In this document: positions 1-4,850 of the stretch, one piece after another
How the letters are laid out: the number at the start of each line of letters is the position of its first letter
Numbering within the stretch: position 1 is the stretch's first letter
NCBI GenBank assembly: GCA_024640445.1
Contig: JAHEEZ010000251.1
Coordinates: 1-5,109, forward strand
Length of the DNA: 5,109 nucleotides
Source: Acidobacteriota bacterium
GTDB lineage: Bacteria > Acidobacteriota > Blastocatellia > Pyrinomonadales > Pyrinomonadaceae
Direction of reading: 5' to 3'
The notes under the pieces: model-generated
Databases searched by the model: none
What the model was told of the DNA's origin: nothing
The model's input: the letters and a program-made list of their open reading frames with translations, nothing else
Program-made: the position numbers and the translations under genes

Positions 1-135
1 GCCGGTCAGGGCGCGTTCGCGGAATTGAGTTTCAGAAGGCAAGGGCTCGCAGTTTCGTTGGTCTTCATAGGCTTCCTCGCCGTACTTGTGTTTCTGAAGA
101 TCAGGCAGATAGAGGGCCGCGACAACTCCGAATGA
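1..135 (+). CDS. C-terminal fragment of a membrane-anchored protein, possibly a multiheme cytochrome c
   Basis: Frame 1 is open from the window edge to a TGA at 133-135 and gives 44 residues; the start lies outside the window. The visible part is a short polar stretch ending in the basic SFRRQG, then a hydrophobic helix of about 20 residues (LAVSLVFIGFLAVLVFL), then a charged tail, KIRQIEGRDNSE. The arrangement looks like a single C-terminal transmembrane anchor with a cytoplasmic tail. My recollection is that membrane-anchored multiheme c-type cytochromes of Acidobacteriota and related phyla end in similar helices followed by K-I-R-x-I. No CXXCH heme motif falls in the visible part, so the cytochrome identity is only an inference, mildly supported by the cytochrome-related genes at the other end of the window. 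It is codirectional with ppdK, 82 bases upstream, so cotranscription is possible. That this is a real coding end is fairly likely; the function is uncertain. Confidence 0.55.
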   Translation, partial: AGQGAFAELSFRRQGLAVSLVFIGFLAVLVFLKIRQIEGRDNSE

Positions 136-178
136 GAGTTTCCAGTAGTATTTTCGAATCAATTTACAAGCAGAATTT

Positions 179-200
179 GCGCGCATGTCTGAATGCGCGC
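179..200 (+). promoter_or_regulatory. perfect 8-bp stem-loop just upstream of the ppdK ribosome binding site
   Basis: GCGCGCAT at 179-186 and ATGCGCGC at 193-200 are exact reverse complements separated by the six-base loop GTCTGA. The stem is almost all G and C and ends two bases before the AAGGTGG Shine-Dalgarno sequence. In RNA it would be a stable hairpin in the 5' leader that could influence ribosome access or mRNA stability; in DNA it is an inverted repeat that could bind a dimeric regulator. There is no T-rich run after it, so it does not look like a terminator for the upstream gene. The structure is seen directly; any regulatory role is inference. Confidence 0.5.
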
Positions 201-202
201 CA

Positions 203-208
203 AGGTGG
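203..208 (+). promoter_or_regulatory. ribosome binding site that decides the ppdK start
   Basis: AGGTGG at 203-208, within AAGGTGG, is one base away from the AGGAGG consensus and leaves nine bases before the ATG at 218. The earlier in-frame ATG at 185 has no purine-rich sequence upstream and lies inside the 179-200 stem-loop, so it is not a credible start. The next in-frame ATG, at 227, is 18 bases from this site, which is too far. Confidence 0.7.
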
Positions 209-217
209 ATTTTAAAG

Positions 218-2926
218 ATGGAATCAATGAAAACAGCAACAAATAACGTTTGGAGTTACCTTTTCGAAGAATTTGAACAGCCTAAGAGCGAACACGGGAA
301 GATGCTACTCGGCGGAAAAGGCGCCGCTCTTTCCCACATGACCGAGATCGGTCTTCCGGTACCACCGGGATTCATCGTTACTACGGAATGCTGTAACGCC
401 TACCACGCCAATCACAACATATTTCCCCAGGGACTCTGGGAAGAGGTCCGGGACAAACTTTCGATTGTGGAAGGAAAACTAGGCAAGACGTTTGGTGACG
501 CGGCGAATCCGCTGCTTGTTTCCGTTCGCTCCGGTTCGCCGTTCTCCATGCCCGGGATGATGGACACCATCCTCAACCTGGGACTTAATGACGCGACCGT
601 TTCCGGCCTGGCAGCTCACACGGGAAATGAACGGTTCGCGTGGGACTCGTACCGCAGATTCATAGGCCTGTTCGGCCAGATCGTGCTCGACGTCGAGCAC
701 GAGCGTTTTGAGAGAGTGCTTGACCGGTTCAAGCACGGCGTGAAGACCGACGCGGATCTGACCGTAGATGAACTGAAGGAAATTGTGGTCGTCTTCAAGC
801 GGATCATCGCGGCGGACGGCAAGCAGGAATTTCCTGAGGATGTCGAGGAACAGCTGAAGATGGCGATTGCCGCCGTTTTTGATTCCTGGATGGGAAGAAG
901 GGCAGTTGATTATCGGCGGGTTAACAAGATTCCCGGCGACCTTGGCACTGCGGTAAACGTTCAGGCAATGGTCTTCGGAAATCTGGGAGACACAAGCGGC
1001 ACCGGCGTCTGCTTCACCCGTAATCCTTCTACCGGCGAAAAAGTGCTTTACGGCGAATATCTTCTCAACGCGCAGGGCGAGGATGTCGTAGCCGGTATAA
1101 GGACGCCTAACCCGATCTCAAAGCTGAAGAAACAGATGCCCGACATCTATGAAGAACTCTCGGCTATAACGGACCGGCTTGAGAAAAATTATCACGAGAT
1201 GCAGGACATCGAGTTCACCATCGAACGCGGAAGACTGTTCATTCTACAGACCAGGGGGGGCAAGCGGACCGGAGCCGCGGCGGTCAAGATCGCGGTGGCG
1301 ATGGTCAAAGAGGGCCTGATAGACAAAGAGACGGCTCTGCGAAGGATCTCTCCTCAGCAGCTTGATCAGCTTCTTCACCCGATGATAGACCCAAGCGTGA
1401 ACCTGGTCGTTCTTGCCAAGGGTCTTCCCGCAAGCCCGGGAGCTGCCCACGGAAAGGTCATTTTCTCGCCTGACGAGGCTGAAGAACTCGCCAAGCAGGG
1501 AGAGGAAGTGGTGCTCGTGAGACGCGAAACGAGTCCGGACGATTTCCACGGAATGGTCGAAGCAAAAGCGATTTTGACCGAACGCGGCGGAATGACAAGC
1601 CACGCGGCGGTCGTTGCACGCGGTATGGGAAAACCGTGCGTTGCCGGAGCGACGGATCTGAATATCAATTATGCCCACAACGAGTTCACGACCAACGGCG
1701 AGACAGTTACAAAAGGGGAGTGGATCACCGTCGATGGGACGACCGGCCGCGTCTTCCGCGGAAAAGCGCCTACGATCCAGCCGCAGCTTGACGAGAATTT
1801 CGAACTACTTATGAGCTGGGCGGACGCGGTCCGCAGGCTCGACGTTTGGGCAAACGCCGATACCGGGCACGATTCCGAGGTCGCTCTCGGTTACGGGGCG
1901 AAGGGCATCGGTCTCTGCAGAACAGAGCACATGTTCTTTAATGAGGAACGTCTGGAAGTGATGAGGGAGATGATCCTCGCGACGGGGCTTGGAGAACGTC
2001 AACGGGCTTTGGCGAAACTGCTTCCATATCAACGACGCGATTTTGTCGAGATCTTCAAGGCAATGAACGGACTGCCGGTCACCATCAGGCTCCTCGATCC
2101 GCCTCTTCACGAGTTCCTGCCGAGCAAGGTCGAACTTATGGACGAGCTGACGGACATGAAGTTTAGCGCGCGACGGGCGAGTCCGAAAGAAATGAATTAT
2201 CTTCTCGACGATCTTTCCGATAAGCGAAGACTTTTGCGCCGGATCGACCAGCTGACCGAGACGAATCCTATGCTCGGCCTGCGCGGATGCCGGCTCGGCA
2301 TTCTGTCGCCCGAGGTGACGAAGATGCAGGTGCGGGCGATATTCGAGGCAGCGTGCGAGGTAAAGGGTGACGGTATCGAGGTCGTGCCCGAGGTGATGAT
2401 CCCTCTCGTTTCGACCGCGGAGGAATTCGTGAACCAGGCCCGGATCGTCAGGCAGGTTGCCGATCAGGTGATAAACGAAAACGGGCAGGAGCTTGAATAT
2501 CACGTGGGAACAATGATCGAACTGCCGAGAGCTGCGCTGGTAGCCGACCAGATTGCCGCCGAGGCGGATTTCTTCTCGTTCGGTACGAATGATCTGACCC
2601 AAACGACTCTTGGACTGAGCCGTGACGATTCGGGCAGGTTCCTCCCGCACTACGTCGAACAGAAGATCTATCCGGAAGATCCGTTCCAGACAATCGACCG
2701 CGAGGGAGTTGGATTTCTGGTCGCACTTGCGGTAGAGAAGGGACGCGCTGCGAATCCGAATCTGAAGATAGGCGTCTGCGGTGAACACGGAGGAGATCCG
2801 AGTTCGATCGAGTTCTTTAATACTCTCGACATCGACTACGTGAGCTGTTCGCCGTTCCGTGTCCCGATCGCGAGGTTGGCGGCTGCCAGGGCGATGATCA
2901 GTGACGCAGGCGAGTCGGGGGTCTGA
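218..2926 (+). CDS. ppdK: pyruvate, phosphate dikinase
   Basis: This cytoplasmic enzyme interconverts pyruvate + ATP + Pi and phosphoenolpyruvate + AMP + PPi, linking glycolysis and gluconeogenesis reversibly. The three PPDK parts are present in order (numbering from the ATG at 218, 902 aa). The N-terminal nucleotide-binding domain has GGKGAAL at 32-38 with Lys34, SVRSGSPFSMPGMMD with Arg104, and QTRGGKRT near 344-351. The central phosphohistidine domain has GGMTSHAAV with the catalytic His462 (His455 in the Clostridium symbiosum enzyme). The C-terminal PEP/pyruvate TIM barrel has GLCRTEH with Arg568, RLLDPPLHEF with Arg624, GTMIELPRA with Glu768, FGTNDLTQ with Asn791-Asp792, and GVCGEHGG with the acid/base Cys854 (Cys831 in C. 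symbiosum). The length is slightly above the usual 870-890 aa, largely because of a longer N-terminus. A start at 185 would give 913 aa but has no ribosome binding site. The only unusual residue noted is Gly347, where Asn is common (RNGKRT). The Thr two residues before His462 is conserved; it is the regulatory phosphosite in plants, but no regulator is visible here. Confidence 0.97.
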   Translation: MESMKTATNNVWSYLFEEFEQPKSEHGKMLLGGKGAALSHMTEIGLPVPPGFIVTTECCNAYHANHNIFPQGLWEEVRDKLSIVEGKLGKTFGDAANPLLVSVRSGSPFSMPGMMDTILNLGLNDATVSGLAAHTGNERFAWDSYRRFIGLFGQIVLDVEHERFERVLDRFKHGVKTDADLTVDELKEIVVVFKRIIAADGKQEFPEDVEEQLKMAIAAVFDSWMGRRAVDYRRVNKIPGDLGTAVNVQAMVFGNLGDTSGTGVCFTRNPSTGEKVLYGEYLLNAQGEDVVAGIRTPNPISKLKKQMPDIYEELSAITDRLEKNYHEMQDIEFTIERGRLFILQTRGGKRTGAAAVKIAVAMVKEGLIDKETALRRISPQQLDQLLHPMIDPSVNLVVLAKGLPASPGAAHGKVIFSPDEAEELAKQGEEVVLVRRETSPDDFHGMVEAKAILTERGGMTSHAAVVARGMGKPCVAGATDLNINYAHNEFTTNGETVTKGEWITVDGTTGRVFRGKAPTIQPQLDENFELLMSWADAVRRLDVWANADTGHDSEVALGYGAKGIGLCRTEHMFFNEERLEVMREMILATGLGERQRALAKLLPYQRRDFVEIFKAMNGLPVTIRLLDPPLHEFLPSKVELMDELTDMKFSARRASPKEMNYLLDDLSDKRRLLRRIDQLTETNPMLGLRGCRLGILSPEVTKMQVRAIFEAACEVKGDGIEVVPEVMIPLVSTAEEFVNQARIVRQVADQVINENGQELEYHVGTMIELPRAALVADQIAAEADFFSFGTNDLTQTTLGLSRDDSGRFLPHYVEQKIYPEDPFQTIDREGVGFLVALAVEKGRAANPNLKIGVCGEHGGDPSSIEFFNTLDIDYVSCSPFRVPIARLAAARAMISDAGESGV

Positions 2927-2947
2927 GGAGACAGGAGACAGGAGACA
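2927..2947. repeat. three tandem copies of the 7-mer GGAGACA
   Basis: Three exact head-to-tail copies of GGAGACA begin on the base immediately after the ppdK stop codon. A degenerate further copy, CGGAGACG, occurs near 2992-2999. The units are non-coding and purine-rich on the plus strand. Such arrays expand and contract easily by slippage, so the copy number may differ between strains. No function can be read from the sequence. Confidence 0.9.
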
Positions 2948-2952
2948 GCGTA

Positions 2953-2990
2953 CGACACACTTCAGTTTGTCGATCTCTACATGAAAGAGA
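2953..2990. repeat. two adjacent small inverted repeats
   Basis: The first is CGACACAC (2953-2960) paired with GTTTGTCG (2965-2972) around a TTCA loop, with seven of eight positions complementary. The second is TCTCT (2974-2978) paired with AGAGA (2986-2990) around a seven-base loop. They are separated by one base, so transcripts from either strand could fold into two successive hairpins. Neither is GC-rich or followed by a T-run, so they are weak as terminators. They look like part of the palindrome cluster filling this convergent spacer. Confidence 0.6.
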
Positions 2991-3003
2991 CCGGAGACGA
3001 TAG

Positions 3004-3038
3004 AACGGGTGCACAGATGTGAAACTGTGGCACCCGTT
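3004..3038 (+). terminator. long bulged hairpin, candidate ppdK terminator
   Basis: AACGGGTGCACAG (3004-3016) pairs with CTGTGGCACCCGTT (3025-3038) around an eight-base loop. Thirteen base pairs form with one unpaired base on the 3' arm. On the plus strand it is followed by the T-rich stretch GTTGTTCTTTCG, a loose rather than canonical U-tract. It lies 77 bases past the ppdK stop, a reasonable position for a 3' end. On the minus strand the bases after the stem are not T-rich, so it is a poorer terminator for resB. It could equally be a dispersed palindromic repeat that happens to serve as a 3' stabiliser. Confidence 0.45.
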
Positions 3039-3058
3039 GTTGTTCTTTCGTTCACTGT

Positions 3059-3104
3059 CCCACCCATAAATGGGTGGGCTAAACAAAATGGGTGGGCTAA
3101 ACAA
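3059..3104. repeat. perfect palindrome overlapping an 18-base tandem duplication
   Basis: CCCACCCA (3059-3066) and TGGGTGGG (3071-3078) form a perfect 8-bp stem with a TAAA loop. The right arm and its flank are duplicated in tandem: AATGGGTGGGCTAAACAA occurs at 3069-3086 and again, without a mismatch, at 3087-3104. The second copy therefore carries the right arm and the CTAAAC flank but no left arm. The simplest reading is a palindromic element whose right half was duplicated by slippage or by a partial second insertion. No reading frame of note crosses it. Confidence 0.85.
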
Positions 3105-3158
3105 CTCACCGTTCACAGAAGAGCGGGCAAGCCCGCCGCTAAACGGCTCACCGCTCAC
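3105..3158. repeat. pair of separated 12-base direct repeats overlapping the resB stop
   Basis: CTCACCGTTCAC (3105-3116) and CTCACCGCTCAC (3147-3158) match at 11 of 12 positions and flank the GC-rich palindrome at 3123-3136. The right copy contains the resB stop codon, so on the minus strand the last resB codons (Gly-Glu-Arg-stop) are written in repeat sequence. Flanking direct repeats can reflect duplication or recombination around a palindromic element, but at 12 bases this cannot be called a target-site duplication. Confidence 0.6.
3123..3144 (-). repeat. GC-rich palindrome with CTAAAC flank, possible weak resB terminator
   Basis: GCGGGC (3123-3128) and GCCCGC (3131-3136) are perfect reverse complements around AA, so the usable RNA loop would probably open to four bases. 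The palindrome is followed by CG and then CTAAAC, the same flank as the 3059-3078 palindrome. A second small stem, GCCG/CGGC, overlaps it at 3135-3147. On the minus strand it begins 12 bases past the resB stop and is followed by TCTTCTGT, a weak U-tract, so it may help to end resB transcription. A REP-like repeat is the alternative reading, and both may be true. Confidence 0.45.
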
Positions 3159-4632
3159 CGGAAGCCTTGGCACTTCCACCCTGGATCTTCACTGAATCCA
3201 CAAGATCCCAGAACTTCCGTTCAAAGGAAAGGTGCTCGCGATTGGTGTCTCCGCCCAGGGTGATTCGCAAGGCGTCGTCAGAAGTCTCTTCAACAACGAT
3301 CCAGATCCGTTTGTGTGAAAAAAAGAAGACCGCAGCGAGTGAAAGGACTAGCAAGAAGAAGCCGGTGTACAGAACTGCGGTTCCCGGATCGTGCTGAACA
3401 AACAGTATGTGTGTCTCCGATACCCGTTCAAAATCCATCAGCCGCATATCCAACCCCTCGAAAGCGTTCAGCGATGATTCGGCGGACTTCCTGTTCTTGC
3501 GAAAGACATATGCTGTCCGCTTGGACCCGTCCGGCGATGTAACCTCTATGATCGCTGCAGGATTCTGAAACGATGTGGAGTTCTCGTCCCCGGTTCGTTC
3601 ATCAGGATTCAGATTTGCCCGAAAGTCGATGAACCGCAACCTGGTCCCATCCGATAGGGTCGCCGAGCCGTTCTGTCTAAGCGAGATGTCCCGGGCATTT
3701 CCGCCTTGCTGAACAACTTGTATAAGAACACTCCTGGCCTTTCCTATCGGCAAGTATGTGGAATGGAAGAATCTGTATCCACGAAAGTCGAAGGGCCGGT
3801 TCAGCCGTACAACGGCTTCTGTCTTGCCGGACCCGTCGCTTATCTCCAGACGGGTTACCCAATCGAGCGAATTACTAATCTCGATAGAACCTCTAGGGTC
3901 CTTTAGCCTTTGTTCCAGGTCGGTGCAATGAACCGAAAACGGAAGCTTGCGCTTGATCAGGCCGGGCCGTCCGTCCCTGTACACAGTGCTAATGATCTCG
4001 TCGGTAGTTTGTCCGCGGCTGAGGGACATTTCACCGGTGAAGCCGAAAAGGGAACTCAGGAGTCCGCCTAGCAGTATGGTCAGAAGCGCAACGTGCACGG
4101 GATAAGCGCCGAGTCGGTTCCACGCGCCCTTTTCCGCATAGAAAATAGTGCGCCCCTCGTTTTCGGTGACCGTGAACTTGCGAAATCCCGCGCTTCTGCA
4201 GGATCGCGATATCCTTTCGCCTGCCGCGCCTCGCGTTTCGTTTAGATCAAACGCGGCGTGGATGTCCCGGCCCTTTACCCACTCGGAGGAAGGCGCATGG
4301 TTGCGGTTCGTGATAAACCGCAGGGTCTTAGGAAAACGCTCTATCGAAGCGCACAGGATGTTCAACGAAAGAAAAGCGAGGAGAGCATAGAAATACCAGG
4401 TGTGATAAATGTCGAAGAATCCCAGCACGCTGAACAGGGCTCGTTGAAATGGTCCCAGTTCTGCGAAATATGAATCGAACCCCGGAACGTTGTGCTGCCT
4501 TATCACCATGCCCAGAAAACTGGTCACGACGATCAGGATCAACAATACGATTCCGAATCTGACGGAGCCTGCCGTTTCAATGATTCTTGAAACAAGTGAA
4601 GATTCTTTGCGGCCTTTGTCTGAATTTACCAA
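3148..4632 (-). CDS. resB: ResB/Ccs1-like cytochrome c biogenesis membrane protein
   Basis: ResB (Ccs1) is the larger membrane component of the system II heme-attachment machinery. With CcsA/ResC it carries heme across the cytoplasmic membrane and presents it to apocytochromes c on the outer face. The 494 residues show the family layout: TM1 at about 23-44 after the SVRFG motif, TM2 at about 79-97 preceded by FDIYHTWYF, TM3 at about 176-196 containing YPVH with His180, a large extracytoplasmic domain with GYRFFHSTY (His290), then DPG at 415-417 and TM4 at about 419-438 followed by SHKRIW (His440). The DPG-TM4-SHKRIW block and the His in TM3 are family hallmarks. The start is TTG at 4632; an in-frame TAA at 4674-4672 limits any extension, no in-frame ATG precedes the first helix, and a purine-rich GAGAAA lies just upstream. 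No CcsA/ResC is visible: the gene runs into a convergent spacer. The last ten or so residues look low-complexity and are partly encoded by repeat sequence. Confidence 0.92.
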   Translation of the reverse strand: MVNSDKGRKESSLVSRIIETAGSVRFGIVLLILIVVTSFLGMVIRQHNVPGFDSYFAELGPFQRALFSVLGFFDIYHTWYFYALLAFLSLNILCASIERFPKTLRFITNRNHAPSSEWVKGRDIHAAFDLNETRGAAGERISRSCRSAGFRKFTVTENEGRTIFYAEKGAWNRLGAYPVHVALLTILLGGLLSSLFGFTGEMSLSRGQTTDEIISTVYRDGRPGLIKRKLPFSVHCTDLEQRLKDPRGSIEISNSLDWVTRLEISDGSGKTEAVVRLNRPFDFRGYRFFHSTYLPIGKARSVLIQVVQQGGNARDISLRQNGSATLSDGTRLRFIDFRANLNPDERTGDENSTSFQNPAAIIEVTSPDGSKRTAYVFRKNRKSAESSLNAFEGLDMRLMDFERVSETHILFVQHDPGTAVLYTGFFLLVLSLAAVFFFSHKRIWIVVEETSDDALRITLGGDTNREHLSFERKFWDLVDSVKIQGGSAKASGER

Positions 4633-4798
4633 AGTTTCTCGTATTCGCAGGTCTTTACATCCCGCCTCTATTTACGCCTGTGCGGATAAGGTCTGAACTC
4701 CGAATATCATAGCGGGTCTCAAGGGTTCATAGCCAATCCTCCGCAATTCGATTGAACGGCAAACGGATCCGATCCGGACGCTGGTCCTGACAGCGAAA
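4633..4798 (-). promoter_or_regulatory. resB leader region with two RBS-like sites before micro-ORFs
   Basis: On the minus strand this leader between the upstream terminator and resB must carry the resB promoter if resB has its own. A TATGAT hexamer at about 4712-4707 resembles a -10 element, but no good -35 sits at the usual distance, so no promoter is called with confidence. GGAGG (4742-4738) stands seven bases before an ATG (4730) that opens only Met-Asn-Pro-stop. GAGGCGGG (4668-4661) runs into an ATG immediately followed by TAA (4660-4655). Both are out of frame with resB. CGGATC/GATCCG (4764-4776) is a short perfect inverted repeat around one base. A leader controlled by translation is possible but unproven. 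Confidence 0.25.
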
Positions 4799-4830
4799 GA
4801 AAAGCGCGCCGTATTCGCAGCGCGCTTTTC
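4799..4830 (-). terminator. strong hairpin terminator after the cytochrome b-like gene
   Basis: GAAAAGCGCGC (4799-4809) and GCGCGCTTTTC (4820-4830) form an 11-bp perfect stem around a ten-base loop. Read on the minus strand it starts 20 bases past the TAG stop of the upstream gene, and the stem is followed by TTTCG, giving TTTTCTTTC as the U-rich tract. This is a typical intrinsic terminator. It implies that resB is mostly transcribed from its own promoter rather than by read-through. The A-rich 5' flank means it could also stop plus-strand transcription. Confidence 0.75.
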
Positions 4831-4850
4831 AGACGGGGAAATCCAAGCCA

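Noticed and set aside
185..217. Upstream ATG extending ppdK by 11 residues
   Set aside because: It has no ribosome binding site, lies within a perfect inverted repeat, and the added residues (MSECAPRWILK) are not PPDK-like. The ATG at 218 has a good Shine-Dalgarno sequence.
1244..1678. A 144-codon minus-strand open frame inside ppdK
   Set aside because: It is antisense to the conserved phosphohistidine domain, has no recognisable domain, and no supporting start context was found.
1805..3109. A 434-codon minus-strand open frame antisense to the 3' half of ppdK
   Set aside because: It lies over fully intact PPDK active-site coding sequence, starts inside the repeat region, and its translation is rich in Arg, His and Asp with no recognisable domain. 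It is what the complement of a GC-biased gene produces.
2927..3158. A CRISPR array
   Set aside because: Repeats are 7, 12 and 18 bases, differ from one another, and lack regular spacers; no cas gene is present.
3105..3158. An insertion sequence remnant with target-site duplication
   Set aside because: The 12-base repeats are imperfect and enclose only about 30 bases with no transposase remnant, so a transposed element cannot be supported.
3009..3263. An 84-codon plus-strand frame across the repeat junction into the end of resB
   Set aside because: Its first half is palindromes and tandem repeats and its second half is antisense to resB; the protein has no structure suggesting a gene.
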